Source of the DNA: Pseudomonas sp.
Lineage (GTDB): Bacteria > Pseudomonadota > Gammaproteobacteria > Pseudomonadales > Pseudomonadaceae
Assembly (NCBI GenBank): GCA_029239415.1
Contig: JAQZAY010000049.1
Span: forward strand, 1 to 17,296
Direction: 5' to 3'
Length of the DNA: 17,296 nt
The translations under genes were made by a program, and so were the position numbers. This document shows, piece after piece, positions 1 to 9,228 of this stretch. Positions within the stretch are counted from its first letter, which is position 1; each line of letters begins with the position of its first letter. The notes beneath the pieces were generated by a model. That model saw nothing but the letters and a program-made list of their open reading frames with translations, had not been told where the DNA came from and did not search any database.

Positions 1-42
1 AGCAGCGCGCAGACCTATCTCTCGGCCAACTACGCCTTCTGA
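1..42 (+). CDS. oprH: OprH outer-membrane protein, C-terminal end only (partial)
   Basis: Only the last 13 codons and the TGA stop are in the window. They read SSAQTYLSANYAF, with the alternating pattern of a final beta-strand and the C-terminal phenylalanine typical of outer-membrane barrels. From memory, P. aeruginosa OprH ends in SSSQFYLGANYKF, a close match. OprH is a small LPS-binding porin-like protein induced under low Mg2+ by PhoP, and it is the first gene of the oprH-phoP-phoQ operon; the phoP gene 102 bases downstream supports the call. Its promoter and PhoP box lie outside the window. Confidence 0.8.
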   Translation, partial: SSAQTYLSANYAF

Positions 43-111
43 GCCACCTCCTGTCGAATCGGCCCTGCCCCGCGCCAGGCCGGTTCGCTGTATGCTGATT
101 TGTTGCAAAAG

Positions 112-127
112 GGCGGGGCCATCCGCC
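112..127 (+). other. Small hairpin in the oprH-phoP gap
   Basis: GGCGG (112-116) and CCGCC (123-127) can pair around a six-base loop, ending just before the phoP ribosome binding site GAGGAG (133-138). No T-run follows, so it is not a good terminator. It could lower read-through or affect phoP translation relative to oprH. The stem is short in GC-rich DNA and may be chance. Confidence 0.25.
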
Positions 128-144
128 TTATAGAGGAGAGCTGC

Positions 145-822
145 ATGAAACTGCTGGTGGTCGAGGACGAGGCCTTGCTGCGCCATCATCTGTACAGCCG
201 TCTGACCGAGAGCGGGCATGTGGTCCAGGCCGTGCCCAACGCCGAAGAAGCGCTGTACCAGGCAGACCAGTACAACCATGACCTGGCAGTGATCGACCTC
301 GGCTTGCCGGGGATGAGCGGGCTGGACCTGATTCGCCAGTTGCGCTCGCAGGGCAAGGGCTTCCCCGTATTGATCCTGACGGCCCGCGGCAACTGGCAGG
401 ACAAGGTCGAGGGGCTTGCCGCCGGGGCCGACGACTATGTGGTCAAGCCGTTCCAGTTCGAAGAGCTCGAGGCCCGCCTCAATGCCCTGCTGCGCCGTTC
501 CAGCGGTTTCATCCAGTCGACCATCGCCGCCGGTCCCCTGCTGCTCGACCTCAACCGCAAGCAGGCCATCTTCGATGAGCGCCCGCTGGCGTTGACCGCC
601 TACGAATACCGCATCCTCGAATACCTGATGCGTCATCACCAGCAGGTGGTGGCCAAGGACCGCCTCATGGAGCAGCTCTATGCGGATGACGAAGAGCGCG
701 ATCCCAATGTCATCGAGGTGCTGGTCGGCCGCCTGCGGCGCAAGCTCGAGGGCGAGCAGGGCTTCAAGCCGATCGAGACGGTGAGGGGGCTGGGATACCT
801 GTTCACCGGGCGCTGTCGATGA
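145..822 (+). CDS. phoP: PhoP response regulator (OmpR/PhoB family)
   Basis: 225 aa, the family's usual length. The DNA-binding partner of PhoQ: when phosphorylated it activates genes for low Mg2+ and cationic-peptide resistance, including oprH. Residues 1-115 are a receiver domain with the acidic pocket E7/D8/E9, phospho-acceptor D51 (VIDLGLPG), T79 and K101 (KPF). Residues about 128-222 are a winged helix, with the recognition-helix run NVIEVLVGRLRRKL. I chose the ATG at 145 because it gives the canonical start MKLLVVEDE and has GAGGAG seven to eight bases upstream; an in-frame TTG at 100 would add 15 unconserved residues. The last bases overlap the phoQ start (ATGA), so translation of the two is likely coupled. 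Confidence 0.95.
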   Translation: MKLLVVEDEALLRHHLYSRLTESGHVVQAVPNAEEALYQADQYNHDLAVIDLGLPGMSGLDLIRQLRSQGKGFPVLILTARGNWQDKVEGLAAGADDYVVKPFQFEELEARLNALLRRSSGFIQSTIAAGPLLLDLNRKQAIFDERPLALTAYEYRILEYLMRHHQQVVAKDRLMEQLYADDEERDPNVIEVLVGRLRRKLEGEQGFKPIETVRGLGYLFTGRCR

Positions 823-2165
823 TGCGTTCGCTGCGCCTGCGCCTGATGCTGGGGGCGGCGCTGCTGGCGCTGTTGTTCATGCTTGGCCTGTTGCCCGCGT
901 TGCAGAAGGCCTTCAGCCTGGCGCTGCAGGAGTCCATCGAGCAGCGCCTGGCCTCGGACGTGACCACCTTGATCTCGGCGGCGCGTATCGAGCAGGGCCG
1001 GTTGCAGATGCCCGACCAGTTGCCAGACGAGCGTTTCAACCTGCCCTACACCGGCCTGCTCGGCTACATCTTCGACCGCCAGGGCAACCTGGTATGGCGC
1101 TCGCGGGCCACGGCGGCCGAGAACATCAATTACCACCCGCGCTATGACGGGCGTGGCAATGAGTTTGCGCGGATCCGCCAGGATACCGGCGAGGAGTTCT
1201 TCGTCTATGACGTGGAGGTCAAGCTGCTCGGTGGCAAGAGCGCGGCCTTCAGCATCGTTGCCTTGCAGCCGCTGCGCGAGTACCAGCATACCCTCGATGG
1301 CCTGCGCGAGAAACTCTACCTGGGCTTCGGCGCGGCCCTGCTGGCCTTGCTGTTGCTGCTGTGGGGCGGGCTGACCTGGGGCCTGCGCTCGCTGCGGCGC
1401 ATGAGCCTGGAACTCGATGAGGTAGAGACCGGCGCGCGCGAGGGGCTGAGCGGCGAACACCCCCGCGAGCTGCTGCGCCTGACCGGCTCGCTCAACCGCC
1501 TGTTGCACAGCGAGCGCGAACAGCGCCAGCGCTATCGCGATTCGCTGGACGACCTGGCGCACAGCCTCAAGACACCGCTGGCGGTGCTGCAGGGCGTGAG
1601 TGAAAGCATGGGCGCGGGCCACGAGGGGCGTGAGCAGGCGCGGGTACTGCAGACCCAGATCGAACGCATGAGCCAGCAGATCGACTACCAGTTGCAGCGC
1701 GCCAGCCTGCGCAAGAGTGGCCTGGTGCGCCACCAGGTGCTGCTGCGGCCCTTGCTTGACAGCCTGTGCGGTACATTGGCCAAGGTCTACCGCGACAAGC
1801 AGGTCGAGGTGGTCATCGATCTCGCGCCCCAGGCTCGGGTGCCGATGGAGCAGGGCGCCTTGCTCGAGCTGCTCGGCAACCTGCTCGAGAACGCCTACCG
1901 CCTGTGCCTGGCGCGGGTACGCGTCAGCTTGCTCGACGATGCCGGCTCGCTGACGCTGAGCATCGAGGACGACGGCCCTGGCGTGCCGGCCAGCCAACGC
2001 CAGCGCATTCTCCAGCGCGGCGAGCGCCTGGACCGTCAGCACCCAGGGCAAGGGATCGGCCTGGCAGTGGCCAAGGACATCATCGACAGCTACGAGGCAC
2101 GCATGACCCTGGGCGATTCGGCCTTGGGGGGTGCCGCTTTTCGCATCGTGTTCAAGCGCGATTGA
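819..2165 (+). CDS. phoQ: PhoQ sensor histidine kinase
   Basis: 448 aa inner-membrane kinase that senses low divalent cations and cationic peptides in the periplasm and phosphorylates PhoP. Helix 1 spans about residues 9-30, the periplasmic sensor about 31-165, and helix 2 about 166-189 (a leucine-rich run followed by WGGLTWGL). A HAMP-like linker follows. The H-box is DLAHSLKTPLA with H248, the N-box GNLLENAY at 353-360 (N354, N358), G1 DDGPGVP at 384-390 and G2 GQGIGLAVA at 410-418, so the kinase core looks intact. The ATG overlaps the phoP stop; a second ATG one codon later is an equally possible start. Identity is supported by the oprH-phoP context. Confidence 0.94.
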   Translation: MMRSLRLRLMLGAALLALLFMLGLLPALQKAFSLALQESIEQRLASDVTTLISAARIEQGRLQMPDQLPDERFNLPYTGLLGYIFDRQGNLVWRSRATAAENINYHPRYDGRGNEFARIRQDTGEEFFVYDVEVKLLGGKSAAFSIVALQPLREYQHTLDGLREKLYLGFGAALLALLLLLWGGLTWGLRSLRRMSLELDEVETGAREGLSGEHPRELLRLTGSLNRLLHSEREQRQRYRDSLDDLAHSLKTPLAVLQGVSESMGAGHEGREQARVLQTQIERMSQQIDYQLQRASLRKSGLVRHQVLLRPLLDSLCGTLAKVYRDKQVEVVIDLAPQARVPMEQGALLELLGNLLENAYRLCLARVRVSLLDDAGSLTLSIEDDGPGVPASQRQRILQRGERLDRQHPGQGIGLAVAKDIIDSYEARMTLGDSALGGAAFRIVFKRD

Positions 2166-2180
2166 ACGTGCGAGCCATCA

Positions 2181-2237
2181 GGCGGTTTCCCGCCACCTCG
2201 TGGGTATTCTCGATCCTGGCGGGCGGAAATCCGCCAG
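2181..2237 (+). other. Paired GC-rich inverted repeats downstream of phoQ
   Basis: Two hairpins lie in tandem: GGCGG-TTTC-CCGCC (2181-2194) and CTGGCGG (2216-2222) with CCGCCAG (2231-2237) around an eight-base loop. The two are also near-complementary to each other (2181-2195 against 2217-2235), so one long imperfect stem is possible instead. There is no T-run, so this is at best a factor-dependent end or a 3' stabilising structure for the phoPQ transcript. Confidence 0.4.
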
Positions 2238-2263
2238 TCCAGTAGCTTGTTCTGCCGCATGAA

Positions 2264-2299
2264 GGTGCGACAGCTCCCTTGGAAAGCGCCTCTCGCACC
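2264..2299. promoter_or_regulatory. Inverted repeat upstream of the dctA sigma-54 promoter (candidate activator site)
   Basis: GGTGCGA at 2264-2270 and its exact complement TCGCACC at 2293-2299 are separated by 22 bases and centred about 58 bases before the likely transcription start. A third GTGCGA is at 2168-2173. Sigma-54 promoters need an upstream activator, for dctA usually DctD of the DctB/DctD pair, which is not encoded here. Assigning these repeats to DctD is inference from position only. Confidence 0.3.
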
Positions 2300-2313
2300 G
2301 ATTACGGGCAGTC

Positions 2314-2329
2314 TGGCATCAGCCTTGCT
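2314..2329 (+). promoter_or_regulatory. Sigma-54 (-24/-12) promoter of dctA
   Basis: TGGCAT-N5-TTGCT fits the RpoN consensus TGGCAC-N5-TTGCA closely. The essential GG (2315-2316) and GC (2327-2328) have exactly ten bases between them. It lies on the dctA strand and predicts a start near 2340 and a leader of about 125 bases. Pseudomonas dctA is known to depend on RpoN and DctB/DctD, which fits. Confidence 0.7.
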
Positions 2330-2369
2330 ATGGCTTTGGGTGAAGGCAGAAAACCTGCCAGCCGTTTCA

Positions 2370-2377
2370 AACAACAA
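2370..2377 (+). promoter_or_regulatory. Crc/Hfq-type catabolite-repression motif in the dctA leader
   Basis: AACAACAA matches the A-rich Hfq/Crc recognition motif AAnAAnAA and lies inside the predicted dctA leader, in an A-rich patch within otherwise GC-rich DNA. It is about 87 bases before the start codon, further than most known sites, so repression by blocking ribosome entry is not certain. Confidence 0.4.
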
Positions 2378-2379
2378 AT

Positions 2380-2398
2380 CCCTCCGGGTGCAGGAGGG
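2380..2398 (+). other. Leader hairpin just 3' of the catabolite motif
   Basis: CCCTCC (2380-2385) and GGAGGG (2393-2398) pair perfectly around a seven-base loop. The GGAGG arm is Shine-Dalgarno-like but is sequestered, and no start codon follows at a suitable distance. It may set the structure of the dctA leader next to the A-rich motif. Confidence 0.35.
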
Positions 2399-2436
2399 TT
2401 CGCGCGCTTTGGGCGTCGCCATCCTGGGAAGGATGA

Positions 2437-3789
<1,353 letters not shown>

Positions 3790-3806
3790 TTGGTTGGCAT
3801 GAACTG

Positions 3807-3832
3807 AAAAAGCCCGCTTCGGCGGGCTTTTT
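3807..3832. terminator. Bidirectional intrinsic terminator between dctA and sprT
   Basis: AGCCCGC (3811-3817) pairs with GCGGGCT (3822-3828) around a TTCG tetraloop. Five As precede the stem and five Ts end it, so it works on both strands. It separates convergent dctA (plus) and the SprT-like gene (minus). Confidence 0.93.
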
Positions 3833-3878
3833 CGTGGATGGCCAATGGGCTCGCCTCAGGTCTGGACAATTCCCCCCG

Positions 3879-4373
3879 TCACTCCACCCGCATGTCGCCG
3901 GTGTAGACCAGTAGCTCGCGACATCGCCTGCACAGGTAGCGCCGTCCCTTGCGCACCAGCCTGTGCCGCTGGGCGGTGAAGGGGAAGTCGCTGTCGGGGC
4001 AGGGGCAGCGGTAGATGTAGCGGGGGAGGCTGCGCCGCTGGACTTCATAGTTGTGGCAGCGGTTGGGTGGCAGCTCGTACACGCCGCGCATGATCGATTG
4101 CCACTCCTGGCCATGAGGCTGGATGCGGTCGCCGAACAACTGGTGGGCCACCAGGTGGGCAACCTCGTGGGCGACGGTCTGGCACAGGAAGTCCTCGCTG
4201 TTCTCGCGATACAACTGCAGGTTGAAACGCAACAGGTTCTCATGCAGGTGGGCGACGCCGGCCTTCTGGCCACGCAGCTTGAAGCTGATCTGTGGGCGGG
4301 TGAACGGGCGCTTGAAGAACGCTTCGGCCTGCTCGTAGCAGGCCTCGACGCGGGATGTGATCAACTCGGGCAT
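3879..4373 (-). CDS. sprT: SprT-like zinc metalloprotease-family protein
   Basis: 164 aa, typical for bacterial SprT. The fold has a zincin active site, HEVAH at 69-73 (E70 catalytic, H69 and H73 ligands), with a likely third ligand H87 in HGQEW. A C-terminal zinc ribbon is formed by C123/C125 (CPC) and C148/C151 (CRRC). The family is related to eukaryotic Spartan, which degrades DNA-protein crosslinks, but the role of bacterial SprT is poorly defined. I chose the ATG at 4373, giving MPELITSRVEACYEQA, the usual family start; the frame stays open 20 codons further upstream without conserved sequence. An AGGAG lies about 12 bases before it, rather far. It ends opposite the dctA terminator. Confidence 0.9.
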   Translation of the reverse strand: MPELITSRVEACYEQAEAFFKRPFTRPQISFKLRGQKAGVAHLHENLLRFNLQLYRENSEDFLCQTVAHEVAHLVAHQLFGDRIQPHGQEWQSIMRGVYELPPNRCHNYEVQRRSLPRYIYRCPCPDSDFPFTAQRHRLVRKGRRYLCRRCRELLVYTGDMRVE

Positions 4374-4451
4374 GGCGGGGACAATCTCCTGAGCGATCAT
4401 TATGCCGCAAGGCCATCCGCGCAGCCCAGCCACCGGTCAGCGCACGGCCAG

Positions 4452-4471
4452 GGGCCGCCTTGCAGCGGCCC
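4452..4471 (-). other. GC-rich hairpin between the Yip1-family gene and sprT
   Basis: GGGCCGC (4452-4458) and GCGGCCC (4465-4471) form a perfect seven-base stem with a six-base loop, eleven bases after the stop of the Yip1-family gene. No T-run follows on the minus strand, so it is at most a weak or factor-dependent terminator; the two genes may be partly co-transcribed. Confidence 0.35.
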
Positions 4472-4481
4472 TGTATCGCAT

Positions 4482-5084
4482 TCAACCCTGGGTATACATG
4501 GGCCCCACGCCCAGGCCCCAGATGATCACCGTGGCCGCCATGATCGCCACCAGCACCACCAGTCCTACCGCCAGCACCGAGCTCGAGAACAGGAAGCCTT
4601 CGTCGGACGGGATGTTCATGAAGGTCGGCAAGCCCACGTACAGCAGGAACACCGTATAGGAAATGGCCGCCAGGCCCACGACCATGCCCAGTGCCAGGTC
4701 AGGGTAGAGCGCCGCCAGGCCGCCGACGAACAAGGGCGTGGCGGTATAGGTGGCAAAGGCGATGCATCGCGCCATGCTCGGGTTGGCATCGTAGGTACGG
4801 GCCATCCAGTGAATGAAGGCGCCCATGATCGCCACCCCGCCCAGCATCGCCACGTACGACATGATGCTCATCCACAACGCGCTTTCCACCGTCAGCATCA
4901 CCGGGGGGCGGTCGCCCATCACCCAACCCATCTGGGTCGTGCCGATGAATGCCGAAACCACGGGAATCGCTGCCAGAATCAAGGTGTGAGTCAGGTACAT
5001 GTGGCTGATGGATTCTTCCTCGCCACGTATTTCGCGCCATTCCTGGTCCGGATGGGTAAACAGGCCTAGAACGTGATGGATCAT
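4482..5084 (-). CDS. Yip1-family integral membrane protein
   Basis: 200 aa. About five hydrophobic segments are visible near residues 29-48, 67-93, 106-126, 131-153 and 167-190, after a short cytoplasmic N-terminus (MIHHVLGLFTHPDQEW). The N-terminal pattern with FTHPDQEWREIR and the helix layout match the Yip1/YIP1 domain family of bacterial inner-membrane proteins, whose function is not established. The ATG at 5084 has AGGAG eight bases upstream, which decides the start; the frame is open 28 codons further without a ribosome site. The gene lies 108 bases upstream of sprT on the same strand and is divergent from ttcA. Confidence 0.8.
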   Translation of the reverse strand: MIHHVLGLFTHPDQEWREIRGEEESISHMYLTHTLILAAIPVVSAFIGTTQMGWVMGDRPPVMLTVESALWMSIMSYVAMLGGVAIMGAFIHWMARTYDANPSMARCIAFATYTATPLFVGGLAALYPDLALGMVVGLAAISYTVFLLYVGLPTFMNIPSDEGFLFSSSVLAVGLVVLVAIMAATVIIWGLGVGPMYTQG

Positions 5085-5189
5085 GCCGGTCACTCCTAAT
5101 CGTCGTTGTCGCAGCCCGTGGATGGGCGCTCGCGACCCGAGGTCGAGGCCAGACAAAACCGAACGCACGGCTCCGTGGCCTTAAAACGC

Positions 5190-5216
5190 AGTATAGGAAG
5201 GCAGTCATCGGGCGAA
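5190..5216 (-). promoter_or_regulatory. Possible promoter of the Yip1-family gene
   Basis: On the minus strand a TATACT -10 (5195-5190) follows a TTCGCC (5216-5211) at 15 bases, a short spacing with a poor -35. It would give a leader of about 100 bases. It is the best sigma-70-like -10 in this divergent gap, but weak. Confidence 0.25.
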
Positions 5217-5310
5217 CCGGCCTTTTTAGAGCAAATCGTGCTGTCCTGACGCGGCTTCATTACCTTGCAGTCTTTGTCGGATGGGTCTACGCGCTGGCCG
5301 GGTTTGTGCG

Positions 5311-5316
5311 TAAAAT
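5311..5316 (+). promoter_or_regulatory. Likely -10 element of ttcA
   Basis: TAAAAT lies about 37 bases before the ttcA ATG, predicting a start near 5322 and a leader of about 30 bases. There is no good -35 at the right spacing. If correct, it places the in-frame TTG at 5326 almost at the transcript end and so favours the ATG at 5353. Confidence 0.4.
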
Positions 5317-5352
5317 AGTCCGCTTTTGTCACACCTTGCGGATTCAAGCGCC

Positions 5353-6177
5353 ATGGGCACCCTTTCGGTCAACCAGAACAAACTGCAAAAACGCCTGCGG
5401 CGGCTCGCCGGCGAAGCCATCACCGACTTCAACATGATCGAGGACGGTGACAAGGTCATGGTCTGCCTGTCCGGCGGCAAGGACAGCTACACCATGCTCG
5501 ATGTTCTGCTGCACCTGCAGAAAGTGGCGCCGATCAAGTTCGAGATCGTCGCGGTGAACATGGACCAGAAGCAGCCAGGGTTCCCTGAGCACGTGCTGCC
5601 GGCCTACCTCAAGACGCTGGGCGTCGAGTATCACATCGTCGAGAAGGACACTTACTCGGTGGTCAAGGAGCTGGTCCCGGAAGGCAAGACCACATGCTCG
5701 CTGTGCTCGCGCCTGCGCCGGGGCACGCTGTACACCTTTGCCGACGAGATCGGCGCCACCAAGATGGCCCTGGGTCACCACCGCGACGACATCGTCGAGA
5801 CGTTTTTCCTCAACATGTTCTTCAACGGCACGATCAAGGCCATGCCGCCCAAGTTGCGCGCCGACGATGGCCGCAACGTGGTGATTCGCCCGCTGGCCTA
5901 CTGCAGCGAGAAGGACATCCAGGCGTACTCGGACATGCGCGAGTTCCCGATCATCCCGTGCAACCTCTGTGGCTCGCAGGAAAACCTGCAGCGCCAGGTA
6001 GTGAAGGAAATGCTGGTGGAGTGGGAGCGCAAGCACCCAGGGCGTACCGAGAACATCTTCCGCGGCCTGCAGAACGTGGTGCCATCGCAGCTCGCCGACC
6101 GCAACCTGTTCGACTTCACCAGCCTGAAGATCGACGAAAACGCCACCCCGCGCTTTCTCGACGTGCTGAACCTCTGA
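5353..6177 (+). CDS. ttcA: TtcA, tRNA 2-thiocytidine(32) synthetase
   Basis: 274 aa, the usual Pseudomonas length. A cytoplasmic enzyme that makes 2-thiocytidine at tRNA position 32, using ATP to activate the base and an Fe-S cluster to carry sulfur. The PP-loop is SGGKDS (40-45). Two CxxC pairs are present, C115/C118 (CSLC) and C203/C206 (CNLC), as required for cluster binding in this family. HHRDD (142-146) and the ending FLDVLNL are also typical. I chose the ATG at 5353, giving [12 protein letters not shown], over the TTG at 5326. No strong ribosome site precedes it. The next gene starts 4 bases after its stop, so the two are probably one operon. Confidence 0.96.
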   Translation: MGTLSVNQNKLQKRLRRLAGEAITDFNMIEDGDKVMVCLSGGKDSYTMLDVLLHLQKVAPIKFEIVAVNMDQKQPGFPEHVLPAYLKTLGVEYHIVEKDTYSVVKELVPEGKTTCSLCSRLRRGTLYTFADEIGATKMALGHHRDDIVETFFLNMFFNGTIKAMPPKLRADDGRNVVIRPLAYCSEKDIQAYSDMREFPIIPCNLCGSQENLQRQVVKEMLVEWERKHPGRTENIFRGLQNVVPSQLADRNLFDFTSLKIDENATPRFLDVLNL

Positions 6178-6181
6178 CCGC

Positions 6182-6853
6182 ATGCGCGATTATCAATGGC
6201 TGCATGAATACTGCCTGAACCGCTTCGGCTCGTCCGCGGCGCTGGAGGCGTTCCTGCCCCAGCCCAAGTCCGCGGCGCAATTGCATGGCATCGCTGACGA
6301 CCGCTACCTGTCGACCCTGGCCCGGCGCGTGTTCCGCGCCGGGCTCAAGCACAGCCTGGTGGACGCCAAGTGGCCGGCGTTCGAGCAGGTGTTCTTTGGC
6401 TTCGATCCGGAGAAAGTCGTGCTGATGGGCGCCGAGCACCTGGAGCGCCTGATGCAGGACACGCGCATCATCCGCCACCTGGGCAAGCTCAAGAGCGTGC
6501 CGCGCAATGCGCAGATGGTGCTGGACGTGCAGAAGGAGCAGGGCAGTTTCGGCGCGTTCATCGCCGACTGGCCGGTGACTGACATCGTTGGCCTGTGGAA
6601 GTACCTGACCAGGCATGGCAACCAGCTGAGCGGGCTGTCCGCGCCCCGGTTCCTGCGCATGGTCGGCAAGGACACGTTCGTGCCCACCGACGACATGAGT
6701 GCGGCATTGATTGCCCAGGGCGTCATCGACAAGGCCCCGACCAGCCAGCGCGACCGGGCATTGGTGCAGGATGTCTTCAACCAGTGGCACGCCGAAAGCG
6801 GGCGGCCGCTGTGCCAGCTGTCGGTGATGCTGGCGCATACGGTCAACCACTGA
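6182..6853 (+). CDS. Divergent DNA-3-methyladenine glycosylase I (TAG)-family protein
   Basis: 223 aa. The middle resembles E. coli Tag: AGLKHSLVDAKWPAFEQVF then FDPEKV (74-79), an ERL...IIRHLGK segment (88-102) and a helix-rich C-terminus. Tag removes 3-methyladenine from DNA in base-excision repair. By-eye alignment on the AGL motif puts R49 at E. coli Glu38 and H57 at Trp46, and the N-terminal Cys/His zinc-site residues of Tag are not seen. A helix-hairpin-helix-like stretch, VGKDTFVPTDD (161-171), carries acidic residues D170/D171 where other glycosylases have their catalytic Asp. It could be a glycosylase of altered specificity or an inactive homologue. It follows ttcA by 4 bases and ends in the palindrome. 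Confidence 0.75.
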   Translation: MRDYQWLHEYCLNRFGSSAALEAFLPQPKSAAQLHGIADDRYLSTLARRVFRAGLKHSLVDAKWPAFEQVFFGFDPEKVVLMGAEHLERLMQDTRIIRHLGKLKSVPRNAQMVLDVQKEQGSFGAFIADWPVTDIVGLWKYLTRHGNQLSGLSAPRFLRMVGKDTFVPTDDMSAALIAQGVIDKAPTSQRDRALVQDVFNQWHAESGRPLCQLSVMLAHTVNH

Positions 6854-6903
6854 ATCCTCAGCGTCCCATGCGCTGGCTTGCCAGCGCATGGGACGCTGAG
6901 GAT

Positions 6904-6907
<4 letters not shown>
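6850..6907. repeat. Perfect 58-bp palindrome joining two convergent stop codons
   Basis: Arms 6850-6877 and 6880-6907 are exact reverse complements (28 bases each) with only TT between them. The TGA of the glycosylase-like gene (6851-6853) and the TGA of the DUF2069 gene (6904-6906, minus strand) sit at matching places in the two arms. As RNA, either strand folds into a long stem capped by CUUG closed by G-C, a known stable tetraloop. There is no T-run. It probably acts as a two-way transcript end or 3' protective hairpin. Confidence 0.9.
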
Positions 6908-8265
<1,358 letters not shown>

Positions 8266-8304
8266 GACGGGTCGCATCCAGCTGGGTGTGGCGGCTATTC
8301 TAAC

Positions 8305-8317
8305 CGCAGCGGCTGCG
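8305..8317. other. Short perfect inverted repeat between arsC and the TlpA-like gene
   Basis: CGCAGC-G-GCTGCG is centred in the 85-base divergent gap, next to a minus-strand TAGAAT (8302-8297) that could be the arsC -10. Its position would suit an operator acting on both genes, but a 6-base arm in GC-rich DNA can arise by chance. Confidence 0.25.
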
Positions 8318-8350
8318 TATTTTGCTTCAGACTTCGAGAAGGATTGACTC

Positions 8351-8815
8351 ATGGCAAGACGTTTGGCGGCAGCACTGGCCATCACCGCGAGCCTGTTGCT
8401 TGGCGGTTGCGGTGCAGACTATGGCGTGGACCAGCACGGCAACACGGTAAAGGCCGAGCAGATCGAAGGGCACTGGGTCGTGCTCAACTACTGGGCCGAA
8501 TGGTGCGGTCCGTGCCGCACCGAAATCCCCGAGCTCAACGCCGCCTCCAGCCAGTGGCAGGCGCAGGGCATCAAGGTGGTCGGGGTGAACTTCGATGGCC
8601 TGCAGGGCCAGGAGCTCAGGCAGGCCAGCGAAGCCCTCGGCATCGGCTTCACCGTGCTCGCACAGGACCCGGCCGAGCGCTACGACCTGCCTCGCAGCGA
8701 AGCGCTGCCGGTGACCTACATCATCGATGACAAGGGCAAAGTGCGCGAGCAACTGGTGGGCGAGCAGACGCTGGAAGGGCTGCAAGCCAAGATCAAGGCG
8801 CTCAAGGGCGCCTGA
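8351..8815 (+). CDS. TlpA-like thioredoxin-fold lipoprotein
   Basis: 154 aa. A lipoprotein signal peptide ends in the lipobox LGGC with C20 as the lipidated cysteine. The periplasmic part is a TlpA/ResA-type thioredoxin fold with the active site WCGPC (51-55, C52 and C55) and a cis-proline P120 in ALPVTYII. Such proteins reduce or oxidise cysteines in the cell envelope, for example during cytochrome c assembly, but the substrate here is unknown. The ATG at 8351 has AAGGA eight bases upstream. It is divergent from arsC and converges on the META gene with only 8 bases between the stops and no terminator. Residue 22 after the cysteine is A and residue 23 D, with no clear retention rule. Confidence 0.88.
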   Translation: MARRLAAALAITASLLLGGCGADYGVDQHGNTVKAEQIEGHWVVLNYWAEWCGPCRTEIPELNAASSQWQAQGIKVVGVNFDGLQGQELRQASEALGIGFTVLAQDPAERYDLPRSEALPVTYIIDDKGKVREQLVGEQTLEGLQAKIKALKGA

Positions 8816-8823
8816 CCCGGGAA

Positions 8824-9228
8824 TCAGCCTTCCTCGGCCCACAACCGCAGCGGCTGGCCTTCGGCCGGCCAGAAGCGTACCTGCTCGGCCGGGGTCATGT
8901 CCCAGCGCTGAACGGTCTCCAGTGCCTTCAGGAAGCGTTGCTCCTGCTCCATCAACGCCGGTGCGCACAGCTTGCGGGTCTTGCCGACCTTGCCGAAATG
9001 CAACCGCTCGCCGTCGAGAGTATAAGGCGCGAACCAGTGGTTACAGCCGGCATTGCCATAAGCCCGGCCATCGGCGGCCAGGGTCAGGGTCAGGTGGCTG
9101 TAGTCGATCAGCGGGCGGTCGCCGATCCACTCCAGCACGTAGCTGCGCTCCTGCTGCAATTGCAGCGGTTCGGCGGCGCAACCCACCAGGCTGCCGACCG
9201 CCAGGGCGCCAAGCAGCAGTTTTCTCAC
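8824..9228 (-). CDS. META-domain (HslJ-like) lipoprotein
   Basis: 134 aa. A signal peptide (MRKLLLGALAVGSLVGC) ends in a lipobox with C17. The rest is a single META domain, with GNAGCNHWFAPYT (58-70) and TRKLCAPALMEQEQRF (84-99) matching the conserved GCN and CxxxxMEQE motifs. HslJ of E. coli is a heat-inducible outer-membrane protein linked to novobiocin resistance; the biochemical role is unknown. The start is a GTG at 9228, chosen because GGAG lies eight bases upstream and it directly begins the signal peptide. It overlaps the stop of the upstream CxxC gene (GTGA), so the two are co-translated. Confidence 0.88.
   Translation of the reverse strand: MRKLLLGALAVGSLVGCAAEPLQLQQERSYVLEWIGDRPLIDYSHLTLTLAADGRAYGNAGCNHWFAPYTLDGERLHFGKVGKTRKLCAPALMEQEQRFLKALETVQRWDMTPAEQVRFWPAEGQPLRLWAEEG

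Noticed and set aside
103..134. Possible phoP promoter (TTGCAA with TATAGA)
   Set aside because: The spacer is about 20 bases and the -10 would overlap the ribosome binding site, leaving almost no leader.
678..2051. 457-codon open frame on the minus strand
   Set aside because: It lies antisense to phoQ. The product is low-complexity Q/A/R/H-rich, as expected from GC-biased codons read on the other strand, and phoQ has all its motifs.
3963..5069. 368-codon open frame on the plus strand across sprT and the Yip1-family gene
   Set aside because: Antisense to two genes with clear motifs; H/R/Q-rich product with no family resemblance.
8816..8823. Missing terminator between the convergent TlpA-like and META genes
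   Set aside because: The stops are 8 bases apart, too little room for one; overlapping 3' ends are common in compact genomes, so this is noted but not a finding.
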